Source of the DNA: G963664115 sp965216035
Lineage (GTDB): Bacteria > Acidobacteriota > Terriglobia > 20CM-2-55-15
Direction: 5' to 3'
Length of the DNA: 64,000 nt
Assembly (NCBI GenBank): GCA_965216035.1
Contig: CBDCFM010000019.1
Span: 124,001 to 188,000 of the forward strand
The notes below the pieces were generated by a model. It saw only the letters and a program-made list of their open reading frames with translations. It did not search any database and was not told the DNA's origin. This document shows, piece after piece, positions 35,704 to 44,737 of this stretch (position 1 is its first letter; every line of letters begins with the position of its first letter). The position numbers and the translations under genes are program-made.

Positions 35704-36726
35704 CTAGTCTTCATTTGCAAGGGCGCAGCTAGATTCCTTTATCTCCTCCCCAGGTACCCAAGTGTAGCTCTGCCGGACAACCGCAGACTCCACCAGGTTT
35801 ACCGGGTCTGTGATGATCGCTTCCCAACTCATACTCTGCTCGTCAGCGCTCAGCGTGAAGCGCTCAATGACCTCGACGTTTTCGCTTTGTGGAGTACCTT
35901 CGTTGTCAAAATGTGGCCAGCTGATGCGATTCGTCGATACGACTAAAGTGTTACCTTCCCAGTGACCCAGGGAGTAGCCCATCGGGGTTGGCGGAAAGTC
36001 CTGAGCACGGTCCGGAGTATTCATGTGTATCCGACGAACTCCGTCCCACTCTTCCATCCGGATAACGATGATGTCGTCACTTTCTTCTGCTAGCCCTATC
36101 GGATAAGGGGACGTCATGGCATCCACCATGCCGGGCGCTACACACCGCAACCTTGGATCATCGCTGGACGCATCCCACACGGCTCGAGCGGCCTCTGCTG
36201 CCTCGGTTCGCGTTACCGTCCATGGCGGACGCTGGGAGTTACTCCAGACTCGAAAGATCCCATGGGCGTTCTCTTCGGCCGCCCTGACGTTGGCCGCTGC
36301 CAATGGAACCCGCTCATCGGAATCAATGGTTTCGTTGGACCAGCGGGCCGTTACGTTCCCTCCCATCAAAACTTCTCTACCATCCGCCAACAAAACATTA
36401 CTTGTGTAGATGGAGTCATCCGATCGCCTGGAGGGATTGCCTGCGACTCGTATTACGTGCCCCTCAACGAATAGATCACGCCTAATTCCGAATCGTTCCA
36501 ATGTAGAAACAGAGGTCGTTTCTAGTTGCCAGTTTTTGCCGTTGGCATCCGTTATCCACAATTGGACATGAGGATTCCTCCAGAACACACGGGTAATCTC
36601 CCCTTCAGCTTCTATGATCGCAGCCCGATCAAAGAGCGCAGCAACCGAGTGATGAGCAGACGCGGTTATGGGCAGCAGAGCTAACAGCAAAGCAACGCTT
36701 GAACGAATGAACTGTCGACGACGCAT
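35704..36726 (-). CDS. Exported protein: DUF6152 domain fused to its partner domain
   Basis: The product is 340 aa from ATG 36726, with GGAG six bases upstream; this gives a Tat/Sec-type signal (MRRRQFIRSSVALLLALLP) and mature start AHHS. Residues about 25-115 are DUF6152 (AEGEITRVFWRNPHVQLWI, VAGNPSRRSDDSIYTSNVLL). Residues about 150-340 carry the partner domain seen as a separate lipoprotein at 15724 (VWSNSQRPPW, GLAEESDDIIVIRMEEWDG, RRIHMNT, GYSLGHWEGNTLVVSTNRI). The two arg residues after Met1 are compatible with Tat export. The role is unknown; such proteins are abundant in Acidobacteriota and some Proteobacteria. Confidence 0.87.
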   Translation of the reverse strand: MRRRQFIRSSVALLLALLPITASAHHSVAALFDRAAIIEAEGEITRVFWRNPHVQLWITDANGKNWQLETTSVSTLERFGIRRDLFVEGHVIRVAGNPSRRSDDSIYTSNVLLADGREVLMGGNVTARWSNETIDSDERVPLAAANVRAAEENAHGIFRVWSNSQRPPWTVTRTEAAEAARAVWDASSDDPRLRCVAPGMVDAMTSPYPIGLAEESDDIIVIRMEEWDGVRRIHMNTPDRAQDFPPTPMGYSLGHWEGNTLVVSTNRISWPHFDNEGTPQSENVEVIERFTLSADEQSMSWEAIITDPVNLVESAVVRQSYTWVPGEEIKESSCALANED

Positions 36727-37107
36727 GTCTTTCTCCATGGAATCCAGCAATAAAGGGTGGTACACCAGTTTCTCTGCGACGATCGGTGTGACTGGTGGAA
36801 ATCCGTTCGGCCCAACCCAGCGATATGATCGACATCTCAGGATAGTTACCTCTGTAGATAAGGGAACACGGGTATTCGGTGCTTTCATTACAATTTGCAC
36901 TGACAGATGTCAAGGAAAAGTACTGTCTGTACGTGTCCGACTTGGGATGCACTCTCAGTGCCTGAGATATCCCGACAACGGAAACCGAGATTGGTTTTCA
37001 GAGCCCGGACAGGCGGCTAGGCACTATTTCCAAGCCCGACTAGGTGAGAACGCAGTTAGACTGTTTTCATGCAGGAATGATATGCAGCCGTTGTCAAACG
37101 TTCCGAT
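36727..37107. other. Intergenic stretch, nothing recognised
   Basis: It holds the upstream region of the DUF6152 fusion gene. The plus-strand frame running from here into the IS481 transposase is accidental. Confidence 0.45.
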
Positions 37108-37169
37108 GGTACGGTCCGGGTACATCGTTTACATATCTGTCCGGGTACATGGTTTACAGATCGATCACG

Positions 37170-37195
37170 ATGAAGTCCTCCGTGGAGGACTTCAT
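37170..37195 (+). promoter_or_regulatory. Hairpin covering the transposase ribosome site, copy B
   Basis: This is the same perfect 12-bp stem as at 15927-15952, hiding GGAGGA just before the ATG at 37196. Confidence 0.65.
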
Positions 37196-38380
37196 ATGCC
37201 CTGGGATCAATCAACGACCATGGATCAAAAACGATTATTTATTGCCGATTATCTTACTCGATCTTTCTCGATCGTCGAACTGTGTGCGCGCTACGGGGTG
37301 AGCCGGCCCACCGGATATAAGTGGATTGACAGATTCTTGGAGAATGGCCAATCCGGATTGGAGGAGCGTTCCCGTCGTCCTGTCGGCTGCCCGCATCGGA
37401 CGTCAGACGATGTGGTGCGGCGGGTGATCGATCTGCGCCGCAAACATCCTCACTGGGGGGCCAAGAAGCTTCTTAAGATCTTGAATACCCGGCATCCCGA
37501 GGTCGACTGGCCCGCCCGATCGACGATCTCGGAACTGCTGAAACGTCATGGGCTTGTGGAGAAGAAGCGGAGACGCACCTATCCGGGTCATCCGGGCAAG
37601 CCCGTGACTTCAATGGATCGGTCCAATGATGTCTGGTGTGCGGACTATAAAGGCGAGTTTAAAACTGGGGATGGCATCTATTGCTATCCGTTGACGATCA
37701 CCGACGGTTGCACCCGGTATCTGCTCGCATGTAAGGGCCTCTACTCGACTAATCATGTTCGCGCGAAGTCCGTATTCAAGAGTGTCTTCCGGAACTTCGG
37801 TCTCCCTGCAATCATCCGGACCGATAACGGGCCGCCGTTCGCCACCACGGCCATCGGGCGACTGAGCCGGCTATCGGTCTGGTGGATCCGCCTCGGAATC
37901 TTCCCCGAATTGATTCAGCCCGGCCGGCCAGATCAAAACGGCCGACACGAACGCATGCACAAAACCTTGAAACAAGAGACCACTCGGCCGCCAGCGGCCA
38001 CGATGCGGGCTCAGCAATTCCGGTTCAATCGTTTTGTTGAGGAATTCAACACTGTGCGTCCCCATGAGGCGCTGGACCAGGAAACGCCCGACTCCCGCTA
38101 TCAAACCTCTTCACGGGAGTTTCCGTTGGGCCTGCCTCCCATCGAGTATCCGTCTCATTTCGAAACGCGGCTGGTCAGTCGGAACGGGGGATTCCGGTGG
38201 TCGGCCCATCGTGTTCCAATCACCCACACCCTTGAAGGTGAGTACGTCGGACTCGAGGAAGTCGACGACGGCGTCTGGGATGTCTACTTCGGCACCGTTC
38301 GTCTCGGACAAATGGACGAACGGACCTTTACCATTCAAGATGCTTTGGGGAATAGAATGAGAAAGAGGTACAAACTGTAA
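37196..38380 (+). CDS. IS481-family transposase, copy B
   Basis: This 394-aa protein is the same as copy A; a single silent difference was noticed (about 38252). DDE motifs VWCADYKGEF, IRTDNGPPF and QNGRHERMHKTLKQE are intact. An open frame continues upstream to 36668 but leaves the element, so that start is not real. Confidence 0.92.
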   Translation: MPWDQSTTMDQKRLFIADYLTRSFSIVELCARYGVSRPTGYKWIDRFLENGQSGLEERSRRPVGCPHRTSDDVVRRVIDLRRKHPHWGAKKLLKILNTRHPEVDWPARSTISELLKRHGLVEKKRRRTYPGHPGKPVTSMDRSNDVWCADYKGEFKTGDGIYCYPLTITDGCTRYLLACKGLYSTNHVRAKSVFKSVFRNFGLPAIIRTDNGPPFATTAIGRLSRLSVWWIRLGIFPELIQPGRPDQNGRHERMHKTLKQETTRPPAATMRAQQFRFNRFVEEFNTVRPHEALDQETPDSRYQTSSREFPLGLPPIEYPSHFETRLVSRNGGFRWSAHRVPITHTLEGEYVGLEEVDDGVWDVYFGTVRLGQMDERTFTIQDALGNRMRKRYKL

Positions 38381-38522
38381 AGGATGTGCCTGGACTATTC
38401 TGTCAATGATGTTCCCGGCCGTTCAGATCCCTGGTGGATTGGGTGGATCGAAGAGGTGTCTGGTATCCACTGCCAGGAGAAGACCAATTCCGAACTGATT
38501 GCACCTTTGCGAGTAACATTGC

Positions 38523-38682
38523 GCGAAGCTCTGGAGTTGAATCGACGCGAAGCTCTGGAGTTGAATCGACGCGAAGCAATTGAAGCGAAGCCGGTGAAGG
38601 TTTCAAGGTGAGATGGATGAGGTGTCGACGCGAAGCAATTGAAGCGGCCGGTGAAGGTTTCAAGGTGAGATGGATGAGGTGT
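38523..38682. repeat. Two adjoining tandem repeats (24 bp x2 and about 57 bp x2)
   Basis: GCGAAGCTCTGGAGTTGAAT is the start of a 24-bp unit at 38523-38546 and 38547-38570. It is followed by a 59-bp unit beginning GCGAAGCAATTGAAGC at 38571-38629 and a 53-bp version from 38630. Both units share the GCGAAGC start. They lie just upstream of the PD40 gene at 38741. Confidence 0.8.
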
Positions 38683-38740
38683 ACAGCGCGATTCTGACAC
38701 GCGCCTAGATCGCACTGTTACCATCAAAGAGGGAAAGCCA

Positions 38741-39691
38741 ATGAGAAAGCGTTTGATTCGTCAATCTAAACTGCGGTGGGCTACGGCCATCGTTCTGGCC
38801 CTGATCGCCGGCACGGCCGCCTGGAACTTGAGGCCTTCCCCGGCCACATCTGCCTTAGCCGTCGGCCGCTTTTCTCATGTCCTGCCCGAAGGCCAACAAT
38901 TCACTATCGTAGGCAGCCCGCTTGTGGCTCTTTCTCCCGACGGCTCCAGAATGGTGTATGTGGCCAATCAACAATTCTACTTGATGGCGATGGACACCCT
39001 GGAATCGAGTCCGATTCCAGGAAGCGATGTAGATCCATCGGACCCATTCTTTTCGCCGGATGGCGCGTGGATTGGCTATTGGTCCGAAAGCGACAGCCAG
39101 CTCAAGAAGATTGCTGTCAGTGGCGGCGTTCCTGTGACGCTCACCGATACTGCCGGTGATCCGTTAGGCCGCCCAGTTTGGGGCGCTGACGAGACCATCG
39201 TGTGGGGCCAGAACGAACGCGTCCTGCGGGTTTCAGCAAATGGGGGGACTCCCGAAGTGCTGATCGAGGACTCCGGAGCGGGGCTTACTTATGGGCCCCG
39301 GATTCTGCCCGACGGGAGATCGGTGCTGTTCCAAGCCGAGGGTCCCGTAGTCGGAGACGTCGTTGTGCAGTCGCTGGAATCTGGAGAGAGAAAGGTCCTG
39401 TTCCCCGGTTTATTTCCGAGGTATCTACCGACCGGACACCTTGTTTACGGGTTAGATGATGTCCTGTTAGCGGTTCCGTTTGATCTGACCACGCTCGAAG
39501 CCGTGGGTGAGCCGATTTCCCTGGTCGAGGGTGTTCGGACGCGGCCGTCCCAGTACTCTGTTTCCGACTCGGGATCGCTCGCCTGGGTTCCGGGGAGTGG
39601 GCCGACAGAACCCGGCGAACCTTCCCGCCCCCAAATCAACATCGTTCTGAACTGGTTTGAAGAACTGACCGCACGGGTGCCGGTGCCTTAA
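38741..39691 (+). CDS. Membrane-anchored PD40/TolB-type propeller without kinase domain
   Basis: The product is 316 aa; GAGGGAAAG lies upstream of the ATG. One N-terminal membrane helix (WATAIVLALIAGTAAWNL) is followed by PD40 blades: VALSPDGSRMVYVANQ, PFFSPDGAWIGYWSES, RPVWGADETIVWGQ, GPRILPDGRSVLFQAEG, and the family end PQINIVLNWFEEL-TARVPVP. Normally this layout is the extracytoplasmic half of a transmembrane Ser/Thr kinase. Here the kinase half is missing. It may be a functional orphan sensor or, more likely, a truncated relic with a fortuitous start. It is the most intact member of the propeller family in the window. Confidence 0.8.
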   Translation: MRKRLIRQSKLRWATAIVLALIAGTAAWNLRPSPATSALAVGRFSHVLPEGQQFTIVGSPLVALSPDGSRMVYVANQQFYLMAMDTLESSPIPGSDVDPSDPFFSPDGAWIGYWSESDSQLKKIAVSGGVPVTLTDTAGDPLGRPVWGADETIVWGQNERVLRVSANGGTPEVLIEDSGAGLTYGPRILPDGRSVLFQAEGPVVGDVVVQSLESGERKVLFPGLFPRYLPTGHLVYGLDDVLLAVPFDLTTLEAVGEPISLVEGVRTRPSQYSVSDSGSLAWVPGSGPTEPGEPSRPQINIVLNWFEELTARVPVP

Positions 39692-39776
39692 CACCCAATC
39701 CTTTTTCCTATCTTGGAACTATCCCGCGATCAGTCATCTCCTCGGACACTATCTGGTATTCTCAGAGTGTCATTCC

Positions 39777-40406
39777 CTACTGAGCGGCAAAACAATAGAC
39801 CAAGCCATCGCCACCCGAAGCCTGCAACTGTTCCTGGCTGCAACCTTGGCTGTCATGGGCGGAGTTCCAGGCTGCGCGGTCATGATGACCGACCCTGGCT
39901 TTCCCGTCACTGCTGCTCGTCCAGTTGTTGCAGGTCATGTCCTCGCCAGTCGGGAAGGCCGTACCGTCTAGCTGCGAGCCCGTCAGGATATCGTGCCGGT
40001 TGGGCGCATATGCACCAGTGGGTATCAGTCGGCCTCTTTCGTCAAGGGCGGTCAGAAAACTGATTCGATGCTCCACGCCGTGAATCTCCGCCACGCTCCG
40101 ACCGACACGGCCCCCCTGAGCGTTATGCCATGGGCCTGTGCCGATGCGGTCGCGAGCGTTGACGGCATTCGGGCCTTGTGTGCTGAGGTAGGCACGCCAC
40201 CTACGGTCGGCCGCACCCACTTCCGAGGCTAGGTTCTGACAGAGCGCGTCAGCCCCGTCCAAACCACCCAGGTCGGCTCCTTCGCCAGAGCCTGCACTTG
40301 CGATGAAAAAGGTCATCGGTTCAGGTTGCTGCCCTTGGGCCAGGGCTGCCCCTGAAACCAGCAAACTGAGGCAAACGACACCGGAAATAGACGCGACTCT
40401 ACTCAT
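39777..40406 (-). CDS. Exported DUF1554-like protein
   Basis: The product is 209 aa with a signal peptide (VASISGVVCLSLLVSGAALA). The mature part starts MTFFIASAGSGEGADLGGLD and continues with GADALCQNLASEVG and WRAYLSTQGPNAVNARDRIG, then DMTCNNWTSSSDGKARVGHH and a C-terminal GLVYCFAAQ. Paired Cys and the G(N/D)LGGL-GAD-C motif recall DUF1554, the C-type-lectin/endostatin-like fold first seen in Leptospira surface proteins. Binding partner unknown. It is convergent with the PD40 gene. Confidence 0.7.
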   Translation of the reverse strand: MSRVASISGVVCLSLLVSGAALAQGQQPEPMTFFIASAGSGEGADLGGLDGADALCQNLASEVGAADRRWRAYLSTQGPNAVNARDRIGTGPWHNAQGGRVGRSVAEIHGVEHRISFLTALDERGRLIPTGAYAPNRHDILTGSQLDGTAFPTGEDMTCNNWTSSSDGKARVGHHDRAAWNSAHDSQGCSQEQLQASGGDGLVYCFAAQ

Positions 40407-40616
40407 GTCGGTTCTCCTTATTGTGAAATTGCGACTGATCCAATGTTATCAAGCTGACGGTAAGTTCTTGATGTAAGCATGGTTGCAGTTTAGGTGTCAA
40501 CGCAAAGCAGATGGTCGCCCGATACACAAGGAGATTGATGGCCCGAAGCGGCGTTTCGTCAGAAAAAGCGTGCCGCTATAAATAGCACCCGCGAGTGTGA
40601 AGGTGGAGGAAATTGT

Positions 40617-40662
40617 CTTGACCTGATTTGAAGAACTGACCCGACGGGCGCCGGTGCCTTGA
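40617..40662 (+). pseudogene. Degenerate tail of a kinase-linked PD40 protein
   Basis: TTTGAAGAACTGACCCGACG and GCGCCGGTGCCTTGA correspond to FEELTRRAPVP and stop. It matches the last 45 bases of the gene at 38741. It lies directly next to the IS1380 end, which may have removed the rest. Confidence 0.6.
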
Positions 40663-40672
40663 TATTGTGAGC

Positions 40673-42419
40673 CTAGCCCGCATAGTTCACCAGAAGGACC
40701 AGAAAAGGCCGCCCTGTTTGGCATAAAGCGTTTGACGAGAACGTTTCACAAACCAAACAAAGGCGGCCCTTATGAGGACAGAGTGTAACCAAGACACGTT
40801 CGAATTTCACGGACTTTTCCAACGTAAATTGAAGGCGCGGTTCGACGGTGGAAAGATCACCTCCGATGCGGGGGTGTTGCTATTGCGAGAGGTCGAAAAG
40901 CGGACGGGTCTGATCGCCGGACTGGCCGGGTGTTTCAGCGATCATCGGGACCCGCGGTTGATCGAGCATACGGTGAAGGAGTTGTTGGGTCAGCGCGTGT
41001 ACGGACTGTGTCTGGGCTACGAGGACCTGAACGATCACGACGAACTGCGAGCGGATCCCATGCTGGCAGTGGCTGTGGATAAGGCCGATCCGTTGGGGAA
41101 GAACCGGCGACAGGCTCCAGACCGGGGCAAAGCTCTGGCGGGTAAGTGCACGCTGAACCGAATGGAACTGACCGGTGCCCAGGTCGATGACCAGGAGCGA
41201 TACAAGAAGATCGCCATGGACGCGGACAAGATCGACCGATGGATGGTCGATGCCTTTGTGGCGGCGCACGAATCTCCGCCCGAGGAGATCGTGTTGGACC
41301 TGGATGCGACCGACGACACGATCCATGGCCATCAGGAAGGCCGGTTCTTTCACGGCTACTACGGCAACTACTGTTATCTACCGCTCTACATCTTCTCGGG
41401 GGAGCACCTGCTCTGTGCCCGGTTGCGACGCTCCAATATCGATGGGGCGGACGGATCGGTCGAGGAATTGAGCCGGATCATTGGCCAAATCCGTGAGAGC
41501 TGGCCGGACGTGTCGATCATCATCCGGGCCGACTCGGGCTTCTGCCGGAATGAGTTACTCCTCTGGTGCGAGGACCATCATGTCGACTACGTGATCGGGT
41601 TTGCCAAGAACGACCGGCTCAAGCGGGAGATCGCCGAAGAGATGAGTCAGGCCGAAGTCGAGTTCAACAACACCGGGAAATCGGCGCGGGTATTTAAGGA
41701 TTTCCGGTATCGCACACGAGAGAGCTGGAGCTGCGAGCGACGCGTCATTGGCAAGGCCGAGTTCCTGGAGAAAGGCGCCAATCCCCGATTCGTTGTGACC
41801 TCACTGTCACCGGAACGCCTGGGTGCCCGCGCCCTCTATGAAGATCTCTACTGTGCACGGGGTGACATGGAGAACCGCATCTAAGGAACAGCAATTGGAT
41901 CTGTTCGCCGACCGCACCAGCGCGGCCACGATGCGCGCCAATCAACTCCGACTCTATCTGTCCTCGGCCGCATACATGCTCATGCACGCGCTGCGGCGTC
42001 TGGGACTGAAGCATACCCGCCTGGCCCGCGCTCAGTGCCAGACCATCCGCCTCAAGCTGCTCAAGATCGGAGCTCAAATCCGCCTGACAGTCCGCAACGT
42101 TTGGATCTCGATGTCGGAGGCCTATCCCTACAGCGATATCTTCGCCGTCGTCGTTCGAAACCTCCAGGCCGTTCCCCTGCGCTGCTGAGGCCCGACCCGC
42201 TCCACTGTCCGCACAATGAAATCGTTTCTTTCGCTCATGCCGAGGTGTGCCTGACTGCCCGCCTTCACGTTGTTCCGAACCCCAAAAACCCGCCATTTGT
42301 CGACATCAACACCCACCAATCACTCCCCCTCATGCCTGATCGGAACCGAGGTGCCCAGGAAATCGATTCTTGCTGCCCAATTCACCTCGATTCCCCGATT
42401 GGTGAAACATGCGGGCTAG
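40673..42419 (+). mobile_element. IS1380-family element, copy 1
   Basis: The terminal inverted repeats are CTAGCCCGCATAGTTCACC at 40673 and, inverted, CTAGCCCGCATGTTTCACC ending at 42419 (17 of 19 identical). No clear target duplication was seen. The transposase inside carries a frameshift. The first 120 bases reappear at 62476-62595. Confidence 0.88.
40772..42188 (+). pseudogene. IS1380-family transposase with a one-base frameshift
   Basis: The first frame (40772-41884) gives 370 aa with catalytic motifs IVLDLDATDDTIHG and IIIRADSGFCRNELL and ends right after GDMENRI. The remaining C-terminal part follows in the +1 frame: EQQLDLFADRTSAATMRANQ and so on to 42188. An extra T at about 41881 (ATCTAAGG where ATCAAGG is expected) explains the break. 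The third catalytic acid region (GDMENRI-KEQQ) is exactly where the frame is lost, so this copy is probably dead unless rescued by slippage. Confidence 0.88.
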
Positions 42420-42421
42420 TT

Positions 42422-42453
42422 CCTGTCAAATCCGGTCGTGTCCCAGTGAGATT
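42422..42453. repeat. Dispersed intergenic repeat, member f
   Basis: CCTGTCAAATCCGGTCGTGT is followed by CCCAGTGAGATTTGG. It is close to the family consensus. It lies just outside the right end of IS1380. Confidence 0.55.
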
Positions 42454-42511
42454 TGGTAGGGTTCAAATGGAAGTTTTGGGCCATCACAGCGTTCGAGAGT
42501 CCGTCGAATCT

Positions 42512-44257
42512 CTACGGCAGGCGAAACACAAAAAGCGTGTTGCCCGCCGGACGCTGCACGATTTCCGGCGTTAGGCTTCGGTAGTTCGGGCCCCCGCCAG
42601 CGGCAATGGCAATGTATTGCACTCCGTCTACCAGGTAGCTCACAGGGAATCCTCCCGCACTCGAGTTGATGATCTGTTCCCAAAGGATCTTGCCTGTTTC
42701 GGCGTCGAACGCACGGAAGCGGCGGGCGTCATCAGTGACGAAGACTAAGCCACCTCCAGTGGTGAGGACTGATCCTCCGATGCCAGCGCGCTGACGATGC
42801 TCCCATCGGGTTGCACCGGTCGCCACATCCACCGCTGTCAGCTGACCGACCTGTTCATCCGAGTTGGGAACGTGCACTCTTTCAGCGGTGGCCGAGCCGT
42901 GATGACTGCCCAACGTTGGCTCCACTGCGTTGAGCGTGTAGTTCATGCAGGTGTTGTTAGTTGGTGCGTAGAGTGCGTTCGTTTGAGAGCTGTAGGCTAC
43001 GGCCTGCCAATTTATACCACCGTTCAGATGGGGACAGACAAGTACCGCCTCCCCGATGGTCGAAGGTTTCAGCGCGGCGTTCGTGATTCCCTTCCGGTTT
43101 TCAGCGTCAACGCCTACGATGACGTTCTGGAAGTTCGTAGGGCGCGCCCAAAGGAAGTCGCCCGATGCAGCATCCAGCGTCCAGACGATACCTGGCTTTC
43201 CCGGTAGGCCCGTGACCACCCGACGTCGCTCACCTGGTCTGAGAGCAGGATTAATCCATTCGACAGCATCCGGGTCAGGCGATACTTCAGTTTCCACCAA
43301 GATACGCTCGAAGGGGTGGTCCAGATCCCACTCACCGCCGGGAAGGTGCTGGAAGTACCACTCGATCTCTCCCGTGTCCGCATTCAGAGCCAGTGTTGAA
43401 TTCGTGTAGAGAACGTCGCCGTCGCCGCTGCCTCGTTGGAGCGATCCCCATGGGATGGGCACGGCCACACCGACGTAGATCAGTCCGAGTTCGGGGTCGT
43501 AGCTTGGGGCAATCCAGGCGGAGCCCCCTCGACGATCTTCCTCGGGCACATCTCCCCAGCTCGCGTAGCCTGCCTCCCCGGGTTGAGCCAGTGTGTGCGT
43601 GCGCCAAAGTTCCTCACCCGTTTCTGGATCGTGGGCCGAGATCCAGCAGCCCGTGTTGATATGGTAGCAACCCGACATGCCCGCCACCACGCGCCCCCGG
43701 ATGATCTGCGGGCCGCCGGAGTAGTGTTGTCCAACGGTCCAGTCCCCGACCTGTTTTTCCCATTCGACCTCCCCGGACCGAGCGTCGAGCGCAACCAGAT
43801 AAGCGTCATGAGTCGCAATGAAAAGCCTGTCGCCAAAGAGGACAGCGTTTCTGTTTGCACACGCCAGCCTTGCCGGATGTTCCACCCTCGGGCGCTGGTA
43901 CTCCCAGATGAGCGTTCCGTTCCGGGCATCCACTGCCTCGATGAAATCGCACGCCTGAGGCAGGAACATGATCCCATTGTGCACTAGCGGTGTTGTTTCC
44001 TGAAGGCCTGGCTCCATGGTCCACGCCCAGGCAAGGCGAAGGTGCTCTATGTTCGAAGCGTTGATCTGGTCCAGAGGGCTGTATCCCCAATGATCATAGG
44101 TTCGGCGCCACATGAGCCAGTCACCATCCTGCGGGTTTAAGAGCATAGCCTCGGTGACAGCTCTATAGTCATCTGGAAGAGACTGCGCCGCTGCGAATGA
44201 ACACACGCCAAATACGCATACGAGACCGGAAGCCGCAACTCGAAGGGAAGTAGTCAT
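42512..44257 (-). CDS. PQQ-dependent dehydrogenase (quinoprotein alcohol-dehydrogenase type)
   Basis: The product is 581 aa with a signal peptide (LRVAASGLVCVFGVCSFAAA). An eight-bladed quinoprotein propeller is indicated by repeated tryptophan docking motifs: ARNGTLIWEYQRP, ARSGEVEWEKQVGD, PETGEELWRTHTL, ADTGEIEWYFQ, AASGDFLWARPTN, VATGATRWEHRQ and AETGKILWEQI. The catalytic Asp is probably in GGEWDLDHPFE. Such enzymes oxidise alcohols or other substrates in the periplasm and pass electrons to a cytochrome c; no haem domain is fused. It is monocistronic, and no pqq biosynthesis genes are visible. Substrate not assigned. Confidence 0.9.
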   Translation of the reverse strand: MTTSLRVAASGLVCVFGVCSFAAAQSLPDDYRAVTEAMLLNPQDGDWLMWRRTYDHWGYSPLDQINASNIEHLRLAWAWTMEPGLQETTPLVHNGIMFLPQACDFIEAVDARNGTLIWEYQRPRVEHPARLACANRNAVLFGDRLFIATHDAYLVALDARSGEVEWEKQVGDWTVGQHYSGGPQIIRGRVVAGMSGCYHINTGCWISAHDPETGEELWRTHTLAQPGEAGYASWGDVPEEDRRGGSAWIAPSYDPELGLIYVGVAVPIPWGSLQRGSGDGDVLYTNSTLALNADTGEIEWYFQHLPGGEWDLDHPFERILVETEVSPDPDAVEWINPALRPGERRRVVTGLPGKPGIVWTLDAASGDFLWARPTNFQNVIVGVDAENRKGITNAALKPSTIGEAVLVCPHLNGGINWQAVAYSSQTNALYAPTNNTCMNYTLNAVEPTLGSHHGSATAERVHVPNSDEQVGQLTAVDVATGATRWEHRQRAGIGGSVLTTGGGLVFVTDDARRFRAFDAETGKILWEQIINSSAGGFPVSYLVDGVQYIAIAAGGGPNYRSLTPEIVQRPAGNTLFVFRLP

Positions 44258-44737
44258 GTAGCGGCTAGGATAGGCAATATTGCAGGTTGTTGCCAGATGG
44301 AAATGAGATGAACGTATTCGAGATCCTGGCGACCGCCTGTCCGTGCCGTCTTGCCTGTCTATTTCTGAAATCTATTCTCAAGTCCCGGCACTCGTTCGCG
44401 GACGTTGAGAATTGTGTAATACAAGGGGGGGGGGGGGGCGATTTCGACGATACCGTGTCTCACGAGTTGAGCTTCTGATTGCGTCTAATGCCCTCCTTCT
44501 AGTATCTTTTGGCGCGCTTTCCGCAGAGATCCAAAAACGACACCTGAATCGAGCCGAAAACGAAGTTTACCCGTGAACCAACCCCTGACCCGAATAGCCG
44601 GGGTCGCTCTGGCGCGATGGGGGATCGACCAGGCGAGCGTTGAACCCGAAGCTAAGATACAGCCCGTTTCGAAATGGCGCTGAAACGGGCCGTCAACGTT
44701 TTTGAAGACTTGAAAGCGGCGATGGGAGTCGAGGGGT
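44258..44737. other. Intergenic stretch with a G14 homopolymer
   Basis: No gene is recognised. A run of 14 G lies at 44425-44438. The remainder is without a nameable feature. Confidence 0.5.

Larger units (their letters stand above)
37108..38425 (+). mobile_element. IS481-family element, copy B
   Basis: The copy is 1318 bp with a 3-bp duplication GAT (37105-37107 and 38426-38428). It is essentially identical to copy A, including the paired 25-bp repeats at the left end. Confidence 0.9.

Noticed and set aside
36668..38380. 570-aa open frame entering the IS481 transposase from upstream
   Set aside because: The first 176 codons lie outside the element and antisense to the DUF6152 fusion gene. 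The ribosome site and copy A place the start at 37196.
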